Below, piece by piece: positions 9,958 to 18,868 of a stretch of DNA of 64,000 nucleotides; the first letter of the stretch is position 1, and every line of letters starts with the position of its first letter. The position numbers and the translations under genes are program-made. Origin of the DNA: Silicimonas sp. (lineage in GTDB: Bacteria; Pseudomonadota; Alphaproteobacteria; Rhodobacterales; Rhodobacteraceae); contig JAJEGW010000192.1 in assembly GCA_022819605.1 (NCBI GenBank), positions 62,001 to 126,000 of the forward strand, given 5' to 3'. The notes beneath the pieces were generated by a model. It was not told the DNA's origin. It saw only the letters and a program-made list of their open reading frames with translations, and searched no databases.

Positions 9958-10001
9958 GAGCATCCTCATCCTTTCCCCCGTCCTGAAACAAGGAGTGAGA
10001 G

Positions 10002-10991
10002 ATGCGAATTCCGTCCCTTGGTGCAGGACTTGTCCTGGCAGCTGGCGCTGCCACGGCCGGGAGCCTGCCAGAACTCACCGTCATCACCTATGACAGCTTC
10101 GTGTCGGACTGGGGCCCAGGCCCTGCCGTCGAGGCCGCCTTCGAAGAGACGTGCGAGTGTGATCTCAATTTTGTCGCCGCAGGCGATGGCGCAGCGCTTC
10201 TGGCGCGCGTCAAGCTGGAAGGCGAACGGAGCGAGGCCGACATCGTGCTCGGCATCGATACCAACCTGACGGCCGAGGCTGCGGCTACCGGGCTCTTTGC
10301 GCCTCATGGCGGTACCGTCACCGGCCTGGACGTCCCGGTCGCTTGGGAGGACGAGACCTTCCTGCCGTATGACTGGGGCTACTTCGCGTTCGTGCATGAC
10401 GCCAGTCTCGAAAGCGTCCCGCAAAGCTTCGAGGAACTTGCCGCAGGCGACGTGTCCATCGTCATCCAGGATCCGCGCTCGTCCACGCCTGGACTCGGGC
10501 TCCTCCTGTGGGTCAAGACCGCCTACGGAGATCGCGCGCCGGAAATCTGGAGCGCGCTTGCCGACAATGTCGTGACCGTCACGCCGGGCTGGTCCGAGGC
10601 CTATGGCATGTTCCTGGAGGGCGAAGCCGACATGGTCCTGTCCTACACGACCTCGCCCGCCTATCACCTGATCGCGGAAGGCGATGCAAGCAAGGCCGCG
10701 GCCCCGTTCTCTGAAGGCCACTACATGCAGGTCGAGGTTGCCGGCAAGCTGGCGTCGACCGATCAACCGGAACTGGCGGACCGGTTCCTGGCGTTCATGC
10801 TGACCGACGCGTTCCAGTCAATCATTCCGACAACGAACTGGATGTATCCTGCTGTCATTCCTGGCGACGGCCTGCCGGACGGGTTCGAGACGTTGATCCG
10901 GCCTGCGAAGCCATTGCTCTTGTCGGCAGCAGAGGCGCGCGCTGCCCGTGGATCTGCGCTGGATGAATGGCTGAACGCGCTCAGCCGCTAG
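10002..10991 (+). CDS. thiB: Thiamine ABC transporter substrate-binding protein
   Basis: A periplasmic binding protein of 329 residues for thiamine and its phosphates. A signal peptide ends near ATA-GSLPELTV, followed by the ThiB-like start VITYDSFVSDWGPGPAVEAAFEE and the ligand-pocket regions DIVLGIDTNL and YDWGYFAFVHD. The start has AAGGAG before it and lies behind a TPP riboswitch, which makes thiamine the near-certain ligand. The 3' end overlaps thiP by 25 bases. With thiP and thiQ it forms a complete ABC importer. Confidence 0.96.
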   Translation: MRIPSLGAGLVLAAGAATAGSLPELTVITYDSFVSDWGPGPAVEAAFEETCECDLNFVAAGDGAALLARVKLEGERSEADIVLGIDTNLTAEAAATGLFAPHGGTVTGLDVPVAWEDETFLPYDWGYFAFVHDASLESVPQSFEELAAGDVSIVIQDPRSSTPGLGLLLWVKTAYGDRAPEIWSALADNVVTVTPGWSEAYGMFLEGEADMVLSYTTSPAYHLIAEGDASKAAAPFSEGHYMQVEVAGKLASTDQPELADRFLAFMLTDAFQSIIPTTNWMYPAVIPGDGLPDGFETLIRPAKPLLLSAAEARAARGSALDEWLNALSR

Positions 10992-12532
10992 GGGCGGCGG
11001 GCGTCATCGGCATCGTCGCTGCGGCGGCGATCCCGTTGCTGATCCTGCTTGCGACCGTCGCAATCATCCGTGTCGCGGAGCCGGGCGGCGGCCTGACGCA
11101 GGCGGACTGGGCCGCAATCCGGTTCACCCTGTGGCAGGCATTTCTGTCGGCCGCGTTCAGCGTCGCGCTCGCGGTGCCGGTGGCCCGGGCGCTGGCGCGA
11201 AGGCGGTTTCCGGGCCGCGGAGTTCTCGTCACGCTCCTCGGCGCGCCTTTTCTTCTGCCGGTGATCGTCGCCATCTTCGGGCTGCTGGCCGTCTTTGGCC
11301 GGGGAGGACTTGTCAATTCAGGGCTTGAAATGCTGGGGCTGCCGCAGATTTCGATCTACGGGCTCCATGGCGTCGTCCTGGCTCATGTCTTCTTCAACCT
11401 TCCGCTGGCGACGCGGCTCATCCTGCAGGGCTGGCAGGAAATTCCGTCCGAGCGCTTTCGCCTGGCGGCGAGCCTCGGCATGGATGCGGGTGCCGTGAAC
11501 CGGCATCTCGAATGGCCGATGCTGCGGCAAGTGGTGCCGGGTGCCGCGCTGGTGATCTTCGTGATCTGCACCATGAGCTTTGCGGTTGCCCTCACGCTTG
11601 GCGGCGGGCCACGCGCGACCACCGTGGAACTGGCGATCTATCAGGCGCTTCGGTTCGAGTTCGACCTCGACCGCGCCGCGTTCCTGTCGCTCATCCAGCT
11701 CGCAATCACGGTGTTCCTGGCAATGCTGGCATACCGGGTCCTGCGCCATCAGGGATTCGCGCACGGGCTTGATCGCCCCTTGCTGCGCTGGGACGGGCGC
11801 AGACCTGCCCTCAGGCTCCTTGACGGGATCCTGATTCTGTTCGCGGCCTTGTTTCTCCTTGTGCCGATCGCGTCCGCGGTGGTTCGTGGCCTGCCGGAAG
11901 TCCTTGGGCTTCCACAGGTCGTCTGGGTGTCGGCCCTTCGTTCGATCTGCGTGGCTGGCGCGTCAACAGTGCTTGTCGTCGTGCTTTCGGTCATGATGGC
12001 TCTGGCGGCAACGCGGCTCAAGGGTCGGGGCGGCTGGATCGAAACGGCAGGCCTGACGGCATTGGCGGCGCCCCCCCTCGTGCTTGGCACCGGGCTCTTC
12101 GTGCTCATACATCCTGTTGCCAATCCCGAAGCGCTGGCGCTGCCAGTTACGGCACTCGTGAACGCGTTCGTGACGCTGCCATTCGCGCTTCGCTCGCTCG
12201 TGCCGGCCTGCCGGACCATCGAGTCGGAATACGGGCGCTTGGCGGATTCGCTTGGCCTGCAGGGATGGGCGCGCCTGAGGCTCGTTGTTTTGCCGCGCCT
12301 CAGGCGGCCGCTCGGGTTCTCTGCCGGCCTGGCGGCCGCGCTGTCGATGGGGGATCTTGGCGTGATTGCGCTCTTTGCCGATCCCGATACGGCGACACTG
12401 CCGCTGCAGGTCTATCGCCTCATGGGTGCGTATCGGATGGAAGAGGCCGGCGGGGCCGCCGTCTTGCTCCTCGCGCTGAGTTTCGGGGTGTTCTGGATTC
12501 TGGACAGGGGAGCGCGGCGTGCTGACGCTTGA
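10967..12532 (+). CDS. thiP: Thiamine ABC transporter permease ThiP
   Basis: A 521-residue inner-membrane permease built of two fused homologous halves of about six helices each, as is typical of ThiP and ferric-iron FbpB permeases. Each half carries an EAA-type ATPase-docking loop, here FRLAASLGMDAGAV in the first and YGRLADSLGLQGWARL in the second. The start lies inside thiB (25-base overlap) and its end overlaps thiQ by 14 bases, so the three genes are translated as a coupled unit under the upstream TPP riboswitch. A ferric-iron permease is the main alternative by fold and is excluded by the riboswitch and by ThiB. Confidence 0.95.
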   Translation: MAERAQPLGAAGVIGIVAAAAIPLLILLATVAIIRVAEPGGGLTQADWAAIRFTLWQAFLSAAFSVALAVPVARALARRRFPGRGVLVTLLGAPFLLPVIVAIFGLLAVFGRGGLVNSGLEMLGLPQISIYGLHGVVLAHVFFNLPLATRLILQGWQEIPSERFRLAASLGMDAGAVNRHLEWPMLRQVVPGAALVIFVICTMSFAVALTLGGGPRATTVELAIYQALRFEFDLDRAAFLSLIQLAITVFLAMLAYRVLRHQGFAHGLDRPLLRWDGRRPALRLLDGILILFAALFLLVPIASAVVRGLPEVLGLPQVVWVSALRSICVAGASTVLVVVLSVMMALAATRLKGRGGWIETAGLTALAAPPLVLGTGLFVLIHPVANPEALALPVTALVNAFVTLPFALRSLVPACRTIESEYGRLADSLGLQGWARLRLVVLPRLRRPLGFSAGLAAALSMGDLGVIALFADPDTATLPLQVYRLMGAYRMEEAGGAAVLLLALSFGVFWILDRGARRADA

Positions 12533-13205
12533 GCGGATCGTTTTCAGGCGCGATGACTTCGTGCTGCACGCGGACGGGTCGGTCGAGGGGTCGGGCGTCG
12601 TCGCGGTCATCGGTCCTTCCGGGGGCGGCAAGTCCACGCTGATGTCGCTGATTGCCGGGTTCGAACTGCCGGACGAGGGGCGCGTGTGCTGGAACGGAAC
12701 CGACATGACTGAACTCGCGCCAGGCCAGAGACCGGTTGCGGTGCTCTTCCAGGACAACAACCTCTTTCCGCATCTCGATGCGGCCACCAATGTCGCTCTT
12801 GGCGCATCGCCTCGCGCCCGGCCTCTGCCAGATGCAAGGGCTCGTGCGGCAGAAGCGCTTTCGGCAGTTGGTCTCGACGGAATGGGCGCGCGCATGCCGG
12901 GAGAGCTCTCGGGCGGACAGCAGAGCCGGGTGGCGTTGGCACGCGCTCTTCTGACGGATCGTCCCGTCGTGCTGATGGACGAGGCGTTTTCCGCCCTGGG
13001 TCCTGCGCTTCGGCTGGAGATGCTGACTCTCGTCAAGTCGCTGCTTGCTGACAAGACCGTGCTGATGGTGACCCACGATCCCGAAGACGCCAGGCGCGTG
13101 GCCCGGCAGACGATGTTCATGGAAGACGGGCAGCTTGGGCCGGCGGAGGACACCGACGATCTGTTCGCGAATCCGCATGACGCGCTGGCGCGGTACCTTG
13201 CGTGA
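12519..13205 (+). CDS. thiQ: Thiamine ABC transporter ATP-binding protein ThiQ
   Basis: The 228-residue ATPase subunit of the thiamine importer. Motifs in order are Walker A GPSGGGKST, a Q-loop in VLFQDNNLFPHL, signature LSGGQQSRVALARAL, Walker B VVLMDEAFSALG and the switch His in VTHDPEDA. The start is a GTG at 12519, overlapping thiP by 14 bases. Two changes are visible at conserved places: the residue after the catalytic Glu is Ala rather than the common Pro, and the D-loop reads SALGPALR where SALDPALR is usual. Whether these weaken ATP hydrolysis cannot be told from sequence. The gene converges on serB. Confidence 0.94.
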   Translation: MLTLERIVFRRDDFVLHADGSVEGSGVVAVIGPSGGGKSTLMSLIAGFELPDEGRVCWNGTDMTELAPGQRPVAVLFQDNNLFPHLDAATNVALGASPRARPLPDARARAAEALSAVGLDGMGARMPGELSGGQQSRVALARALLTDRPVVLMDEAFSALGPALRLEMLTLVKSLLADKTVLMVTHDPEDARRVARQTMFMEDGQLGPAEDTDDLFANPHDALARYLA

Positions 13206-13264
13206 GGGAAGAGTCTCCGCGAGGTGTCCGGATTTTCGTTTGCAATGCCCTTTGCGCGGACCTG

Positions 13265-14122
13265 TCAGGAGAACTCCTCGATCGAATAGCCTTGCAGAAA
13301 GAGGCAGGCGGTCAGGTCCGAGTGATCGATCCTCAGGGGTGCGGCGCTTGCGACGACCGGCTTGGCGTGCATGGCGACCCCCATGCCTGCGCAGGCGATC
13401 ATGCCAAGATCGTTTGCCCCGTCTCCGATCGCGATCGCACGGGATGCATCGGGCGAAAGCCTGGTCAGCACCTCCACCTTGGCGTCCTGGCCGAGAACGG
13501 GGCGCTTCACGTCCCCGGTGAGGCGGCCGTTCTCGATGAGAAGCGCATTCGCATGGACGTCATCGAAACCGAGCAGTTCGCTGACGCGCGCGGCGAACTG
13601 GATAAATCCGCCAGAGACCAGGGCCGTGCGGGCGCCATGTGCCTTCATTGTCTGCACCAGCGTCCTGCCGCCCGAGGCGAGGGTGATGCGGGTCTCGAGG
13701 ACATGCTCGATTGCACGGACCGACAGGCCCTTCATCAAGCCAACCCGTTCGGCAACCGCTTCGGTGAACTCCAGCTCGCCGTTCATGGCTCGGGCAGTGA
13801 TGCTTGCAACCTCCTCGCCGACACCGGCTTCGGCGGCGAGTTCGTCGATGCATTCCTGCCCGATCATGGTCATGTCCATGTCGGCGATCAGAAGGGACTT
13901 CCGGCGATCGTCGTCATCGATGAAGTTCAGGTCGACCCTCTGATTGGCAATTCCTCCTCGCACCTCGTCGAGATTGCCGGGTCGCGCGGCAACAGGAAAT
14001 TCCGCGGCTTCGTCAGGAGCGAGCCACACTGCATCCCCGGTCGTGCCGAACGCGCCCTGAAGCGACGAGACCAGGGCCGGGTCCAGACGTCCGCGAGGCG
14101 CGATCAGGGAAATGACGGGCAT
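13265..14122 (-). CDS. serB: Phosphoserine phosphatase
   Basis: SerB hydrolyses phosphoserine to serine, the last step of the pathway whose other two enzymes are encoded divergently by serC and serA. The product is about 285 residues. It has a divergent N-terminal domain, then a HAD phosphatase core with [14 protein letters not shown] (nucleophile Asp, general-acid Asp two residues on), TALVSGGF, a lysine-bearing loop and GDGANDLGM. The common DMDST motif reads DMDMT here, with Met replacing Ser between the acid and Thr. The ATG at 14122 is chosen; an in-frame TTG at 14173 would add 17 residues and cannot be excluded, because neither has a clear ribosome-binding site. Confidence 0.93.
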   Translation of the reverse strand: MPVISLIAPRGRLDPALVSSLQGAFGTTGDAVWLAPDEAAEFPVAARPGNLDEVRGGIANQRVDLNFIDDDDRRKSLLIADMDMTMIGQECIDELAAEAGVGEEVASITARAMNGELEFTEAVAERVGLMKGLSVRAIEHVLETRITLASGGRTLVQTMKAHGARTALVSGGFIQFAARVSELLGFDDVHANALLIENGRLTGDVKRPVLGQDAKVEVLTRLSPDASRAIAIGDGANDLGMIACAGMGVAMHAKPVVASAAPLRIDHSDLTACLFLQGYSIEEFS

Positions 14123-14192
14123 GGGTTGGGCAACCGAGCAGCGTTGTTTCAGGTGCAGCGGCTCTAGCGGCAATTTGTGCCTTGCGAAAGGG

Positions 14193-14260
14193 TCCGCGCG
14201 CCCTTATTCGCGAGCCTGGGACACTCCTCCCCAACGAGGAGCGCATATCTGGAAGGATAT
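14193..14260 (+). ncRNA. serC leader RNA motif (cis-regulatory)
   Basis: Two hairpins lie just before serC. The first pairs CGCG at 14197-14200 with CGCG at 14209-14212, extendable by TCC and GGA outside it. The second pairs CTCCTC at 14224-14229 with GAGGAG at 14236-14241 around a six-base loop. The GGAAGGAT ribosome-binding site of serC follows directly. Position, structure and the serC-serA context match the serC motif described in Alphaproteobacteria as a candidate serine-pathway control element. The identification rests on my memory of that motif and on visible pairing. Its ligand is not established. Confidence 0.75.
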
Positions 14261-14265
14261 CGAAA

Positions 14266-15429
14266 ATGGACTTAGAGAAACCGGCTGCGCGACCGGGCAA
14301 TCCGCGCTTTTCGTCGGGACCCTGCGCCAAGCCTCCCACGTTTTCCCTTGAACAGCTCAGTGATGCGGCCTTGGGCAGATCGCACCGGGCTGCAATCGGC
14401 AAGGCCAAGCTGAAAGACGCGATCGAGCGAACCAGGGGCATCTTGGGAATCCCCGCAGATTACCTCTTGGGCATCGTGCCGGCTTCGGACACCGGCGCGG
14501 TGGAAATGGCGATGTGGAACCTCTTGGGTGCCCGCCCCGTCGAGGTTCTTGCCTGGGAGAGCTTCGGCGCAGGATGGGCTTCAGACGTGATCGGCCAGTT
14601 GAAACTGGGCGCGAAGGTGACAACTGCGGACTACGGCGAGATCGTCGATCTGAAACGGGTCGACTGGGACGCTGACGTGGTCTTCACGTGGAATGGCACC
14701 ACGTCAGGCGTGCGGGTTCCGGACAGTTTCGAGATTCCTGCCTCGCGTGAAGGCCTGACGATCTGCGATGCGACCAGTGCCGCTTTTGCGCAGGATCTGC
14801 CCTGGGATCGGCTGGATGCGGCGACCTTCTCTTGGCAGAAGGTTCTGGGAGGGGAGGCCGGGCACGGAATGCTTGCGCTTGGGCCGCGTGCAGTAGAGCG
14901 CCTCGAAACGTGGGCGCCGCCGTGGCCGCTCCCAAAGATCTTCCGCCTGACCAAGAGCGGCAAGCTGATCGGCTGCGTCTTCGAGGGTGCCACGATCAAC
15001 ACGCCGTCAATGCTGGCAGTCGAGGACTATCTCAAGACGCTCGACTGGGCGGTCAGTGTCGGCGGCCTGAAGGGCCTGATCCGGAGAGCCGACGCCAATG
15101 CAGGCGTGATTCACGAATTTTGCGCCACGCGGGACTGGATCGAGAATCTGGCAACGGATCCCGACACGTGGTCGAACACGAGCGTGTGCCTCAGGTTCGA
15201 TGACGACCGGATCCAGGACGGCTCGGCCTTTGCCAAGGCGGTCGCAAGGCGGCTTGAAACGCAGAACGTTGCCTATGACATCGGATCCTACCGTGATGCC
15301 CCACCAGGTCTCAGGATCTGGTGCGGCGGAACCGTCGAGCAAGACGACCTGAAGGCGCTGTGCCTGTGGCTGGATTGGGCCTTCGAATCCGAAATCCGTG
15401 AGTCCTGCGCACCCGCCGAGGGGTCCTGA
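14266..15429 (+). CDS. serC: Phosphoserine aminotransferase
   Basis: SerC is a PLP-dependent transaminase converting 3-phosphohydroxypyruvate and glutamate to phosphoserine and 2-oxoglutarate. The 387-residue product opens with [16 protein letters not shown], the signature of the alphaproteobacterial form, and carries the PLP-lysine region [19 protein letters not shown]. The ATG at 14266 is preferred over an in-frame start at 14182 because GGAAGGAT precedes it and the leader RNA occupies the upstream stretch. serA follows after about 90 bp on the same strand, so they are probably co-transcribed. Confidence 0.96.
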   Translation: MDLEKPAARPGNPRFSSGPCAKPPTFSLEQLSDAALGRSHRAAIGKAKLKDAIERTRGILGIPADYLLGIVPASDTGAVEMAMWNLLGARPVEVLAWESFGAGWASDVIGQLKLGAKVTTADYGEIVDLKRVDWDADVVFTWNGTTSGVRVPDSFEIPASREGLTICDATSAAFAQDLPWDRLDAATFSWQKVLGGEAGHGMLALGPRAVERLETWAPPWPLPKIFRLTKSGKLIGCVFEGATINTPSMLAVEDYLKTLDWAVSVGGLKGLIRRADANAGVIHEFCATRDWIENLATDPDTWSNTSVCLRFDDDRIQDGSAFAKAVARRLETQNVAYDIGSYRDAPPGLRIWCGGTVEQDDLKALCLWLDWAFESEIRESCAPAEGS

Positions 15430-15518
15430 GGCCGGGAATTCGCGCAAGTTGCGGGCCATGGCGACGCACCGGGCCGGCAACCGCATTTCATGTGGAGACG
15501 AGAGAGGAACAGGCAGCA

Positions 15519-17114
15519 ATGACACCAAGGGTACTGGTAAGCGACTATCTTTCCGAGGCAGCGGTCCGAATATTCAGGAACAGGGGCGTGGACGTCACGT
15601 TCGAACCGGAGTTGGGAAAGGACAAGGATCAACTGCTTGAAGCGGTAGGCGAGTACGACGGGCTTGCCATACGGTCGGCGACCAAGGTGACCGCGAAACT
15701 TCTCGACGCGGCACCCAGGCTCACCGTTGTAGGTCGCGCAGGAATTGGCGTCGACAACGTGGATGTCCCCGCCGCGTCCAAGAAGGGCGTGATCGTGATG
15801 AACACGCCGTTCGGCAACTCGATCACCACTGCCGAGCATGCGATTGCCCTGATGTTCGCGGTCGCCCGCCAGATCCCGGCAGCAAACGTCTCGACGCACG
15901 CCGGCAATTGGGAAAAGTCGCGTTTTCTCGGGGTGGAATTGACAGCCAAGACGCTTGGAGTGATCGGCGCTGGCAACATCGGCTCGATCGTCATCGCGCG
16001 CGCGTGCGCGCTGCGGATGAAGGTAATCACGCATGATCCGTTCCTTACCGAGGAGCGTGCCGAGAAGCTTGGAGTCGAAAAGGTCAATCTGGACACGTTG
16101 CTGGCCCGGTCCGACTTCATCACGCTTCATGTGCCGCTGACCGACAAGACGCGGAACATCCTTTCTGCTGACGCGATCAAGCGGATGAAGCCCGGGATGC
16201 GCGTGATCAACTGCGCGCGCGGCGGACTGGTCGACGAGGCCGCACTGGCAGAGGCGCTCGAATCTGGACACGTGGCAGGCGCGGCGTTTGACGTGTTCGC
16301 CGAGGAACCCGCGACCAGTTCTCCACTCTTCAACCTGCCGAATGTCGTCGTGACGCCGCATCTGGGCGCCTCGACGACGGAGGCACAGGAAAACGTGGCC
16401 ATCCAGGTGGCCGAGCAGATGTCGGACTTCCTGCTGACGGGCGCCGTGACCAATGCGATCAACATGCCCTCGATCACCGGAGAGGAAGCCAAGGTCATGG
16501 GTCCCTGGGTGAAACTCGCAGATCATCTCGGCACCTTTGTCGGGCAGCTGACCGACGAACCGATCCGGGCCATCAACCTGCTGTTTGACGGGGAAGTGGC
16601 CGACATGAACACGGATGCCTTGCACGCGGCCGCGATGGCGGGAATCCTGAAGGCGTCCAACTCGGACGTGAACATGGTTTCGGCGCCGGTGATTGCGAAG
16701 GACCGGGGCATCAAGTGCTCTACCACGACGCAGGCCAAGTCTGGCGTCTTTGATGCCTACATCAAGCTGACGATGGTCACCGATGACCGGGAGCGTTCAA
16801 TCGCGGGAACGGTGTTCAGCGACGGCAAGCCCAGGTTCATCCAGATCAAGGGCATCAACATCGACGCGGAGATCGGACCGCACATGGTCTACACGACCAA
16901 CGAGGACGTCCCGGGAATCATCGGAACCCTCGGCAACACCCTTGGTTCGAACGGCGTCAACATCGCGAACTTCACGCTGGGCCGGTCCGAGAAGAAAGGC
17001 GATGCGATCGCGCTTCTCTATGTTGATGAGCCTGTGCCCGATGCGGCGCTGAACCAGTTGCGCGATACCGGACTCTTTGGCCAGGTTCGCCCTCTGCAAT
17101 TTGACGTGGCGTGA
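15519..17114 (+). CDS. serA: D-3-phosphoglycerate dehydrogenase
   Basis: SerA oxidises 3-phosphoglycerate with NAD, the first step of serine synthesis. The 531-residue product has the long form's layout: substrate and NAD-binding domains with the Rossmann motif GVIGAGNIGS, catalytic Arg in CARGGLVDEAAL, Glu in the FAEEP block and His in TPHLGAST, then an intervening domain and a C-terminal ACT domain (about residues 455-531, NEDVPGIIGTLGNTLG). The ACT domain is usually where serine binds. The ATG at 15519 follows AGAGAGG. The stop overlaps the start of the aquaporin gene by one base. Confidence 0.97.
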   Translation: MTPRVLVSDYLSEAAVRIFRNRGVDVTFEPELGKDKDQLLEAVGEYDGLAIRSATKVTAKLLDAAPRLTVVGRAGIGVDNVDVPAASKKGVIVMNTPFGNSITTAEHAIALMFAVARQIPAANVSTHAGNWEKSRFLGVELTAKTLGVIGAGNIGSIVIARACALRMKVITHDPFLTEERAEKLGVEKVNLDTLLARSDFITLHVPLTDKTRNILSADAIKRMKPGMRVINCARGGLVDEAALAEALESGHVAGAAFDVFAEEPATSSPLFNLPNVVVTPHLGASTTEAQENVAIQVAEQMSDFLLTGAVTNAINMPSITGEEAKVMGPWVKLADHLGTFVGQLTDEPIRAINLLFDGEVADMNTDALHAAAMAGILKASNSDVNMVSAPVIAKDRGIKCSTTTQAKSGVFDAYIKLTMVTDDRERSIAGTVFSDGKPRFIQIKGINIDAEIGPHMVYTTNEDVPGIIGTLGNTLGSNGVNIANFTLGRSEKKGDAIALLYVDEPVPDAALNQLRDTGLFGQVRPLQFDVA

Positions 17115-17791
17115 TGGAAGGGATTCCGATCCGGCATCTTGCATCGGAGGCGCTGGGCACGGGGCTTCTGGTCGCGACCGTCGTCGGTTCGGGCATCATG
17201 GCCGAACGGCTGACGGACGACGTTGCGCTACAACTCCTCGGCAATGCCCTTCCCACCGGGGCCATTCTGGTCGTTCTGATCACGACCCTTGGTCCTGTCT
17301 CCGGTGCACATTTCAATCCGGCCGTCACGCTCGCTTTCCTGATCAGGCGCGAGATTTCTGGCCTTCGTGCCCTGGCGTTTGCGGTCGCCCAGGTCGCTGG
17401 CGGCGTGTCAGGCACGTTCCTTGCGCACCTGATGTTCGCGCAGCCGGTCATCCAGGCCTCAACGACGGTGCGAACGGGAGGCGCGATGTGGCTCGCGGAA
17501 GCGGTGGCGGCATTTGGACTTGTGCTTGTAATCCTCGCGGGCGTTCGACAGCGACCTGAAGCCGTGCCTTGGCTTGTCGGCCTCTTCATCGGTGCCGCCT
17601 ACTGGTTCACTTCGTCGACTTCGTTCGCCAATCCCGCCGTCGCGATTGCACGGGGGTTCACGGACAGCTTTTCGGGCATTCGCCCCGTGGACGTTCCGGG
17701 CTTCGTTGCGGCGGAACTAATCGGGGCCGTTGCGGCCTCCCTGTTTGCACACTGGCTCTTCGAGAGAGACAATGCATCGGCAAGGAAGTGA
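17114..17791 (+). CDS. MIP/aquaporin-family channel, AqpS-like
   Basis: A six-helix channel protein of about 225 residues with both hallmark re-entrant loops: AHFNPAVTLAF in the first half and TSFANPAVAIARGF in the second. The STSFANPA context and short length resemble AqpS-type aquaporins, which in rhizobia move arsenite and methylarsenicals and usually sit beside arsR and arsC. No arsenic gene is visible here. The start overlaps the serA stop in a TGATG arrangement, so it is translated from the serine-pathway transcript. Water, glycerol or another small neutral solute are all possible substrates. Confidence 0.85.
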   Translation: MEGIPIRHLASEALGTGLLVATVVGSGIMAERLTDDVALQLLGNALPTGAILVVLITTLGPVSGAHFNPAVTLAFLIRREISGLRALAFAVAQVAGGVSGTFLAHLMFAQPVIQASTTVRTGGAMWLAEAVAAFGLVLVILAGVRQRPEAVPWLVGLFIGAAYWFTSSTSFANPAVAIARGFTDSFSGIRPVDVPGFVAAELIGAVAASLFAHWLFERDNASARK

Positions 17792-17798
17792 GCGCGCG

Positions 17799-18533
17799 AT
17801 GATCTACGCCATCGGAGACATCCACGGACATCTCGACCGGTTGAAGGCGGCGCATGCCTTGATTGCCGCGGACCGTGCACGTGCAGGTGGCGCTGCCGGG
17901 AGGATCGTGCATGTCGGCGACCTTGTGGATCGCGGGCCGGATGCAAAGGGCGTCATCCAGTTCCTGATCGACGGCATTGCGCACGGTGAGGACTGGATCG
18001 TGCTCTGCGGGAACCACGACAGGTGTTTCGCCGAGTTTCTGTTGTGCGATTCCAATTCCTTTGAAGGCATCCAGAATGCTTGGTTCTGGCTGAGCACCGG
18101 CATGGGAGGCCGCGCGACGCTTGCATCCTATGGGCTGGAGCGCGACTTGCCAGAGGACTCTGCGTCTCTCTTCGCGCAGGCGCGGTCCCTTGTGCCTGAC
18201 TCGCATCGCGAGTTTCTTGCGGCGCTGCCGTTCTGGCATCGCGAAGACGGGATGATTTTCGTTCATGCGGGCATTCGGCCCGGCATTCCCATGATCGAGC
18301 AGGACGAGGACGACCTGGTCTGGATCCGGGAAGAGTTCCACTGGCATCGCGATGACCACGAGGCGCTGATCGTGCATGGACACACGCCGGTGTACGCGCC
18401 CACGCACTATGGCAATCGCGTGAACATCGATGCCGGCGCGGCCATGGGACGCCCGATTGTCCCTGTCGTGTTTGACGGAGGCGACTGCCATTTGCTGGGC
18501 GCACGAGGCCGCGAAAGGCTGGCGGTGCGATAG
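17799..18533 (+). CDS. Serine/threonine-type metallophosphoesterase
   Basis: A 244-residue cytoplasmic phosphatase of the calcineurin-like superfamily. The metal-binding motifs occur in order: GDIHGHLDRL near the start, VGDLVDRGPDAKG at about residues 36-48, GNHDRCF and the C-terminal VHGHTPVY. This is the PrpA/bacteriophage lambda phosphatase subgroup. The ATG at 17799 follows AAGGAAG; an in-frame ATG at 17772 inside the aquaporin gene would add nine residues. It lies seven bases after the aquaporin stop, so it is probably part of the same transcript. The natural substrate is unknown. Confidence 0.9.
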   Translation: MIYAIGDIHGHLDRLKAAHALIAADRARAGGAAGRIVHVGDLVDRGPDAKGVIQFLIDGIAHGEDWIVLCGNHDRCFAEFLLCDSNSFEGIQNAWFWLSTGMGGRATLASYGLERDLPEDSASLFAQARSLVPDSHREFLAALPFWHREDGMIFVHAGIRPGIPMIEQDEDDLVWIREEFHWHRDDHEALIVHGHTPVYAPTHYGNRVNIDAGAAMGRPIVPVVFDGGDCHLLGARGRERLAVR

Positions 18534-18622
18534 GCGAGGGTCTCCGGCACGGCATTCGGTCCAGTGCTTGACGGCTGACCGGCGCGGACTAGCTTTGGAA
18601 TGACACTTGGAGGAGGAGCGCA

Positions 18623-18868
18623 ATGGCTCAACGGTTGCATCTCGTCTTTGGCGGCGAACTTGTCGACCCGGCAAGGAGCGTGTTCCGGAACGTCGACGAC
18701 ATCCACGTCGTGGGGATTTTCCCGAACTATCAAGCGGCCTACAACGCATGGAAAGCCGAGGCGCAGCGAACCGTGGACAATGCGCATATGCGGTACTTCA
18801 TTGCACACCTGCACCGGCTTCGGGACGAAGACGCCGAGGCGTCTTCCACCGAGGAACTGGGCAAGTGA
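18623..18868 (+). CDS. DUF4170 domain-containing protein
   Basis: An 81-residue cytoplasmic protein with a clear GGAGG ribosome-binding site. The conserved core is HLVFGGELVDP, DIHVVGIFPNYQAAYNAWKA and a C-terminal helix ending in RYFIAHLHRL. The function of DUF4170 is not known. In Rhodobacterales I recall this gene between cysQ and waaA-lpxK. Here lpxK lies 490 bp downstream and waaA is absent from between them. Its stop overlaps a GTG that opens a 43-codon frame of no recognisable identity. Confidence 0.85.
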   Translation: MAQRLHLVFGGELVDPARSVFRNVDDIHVVGIFPNYQAAYNAWKAEAQRTVDNAHMRYFIAHLHRLRDEDAEASSTEELGK

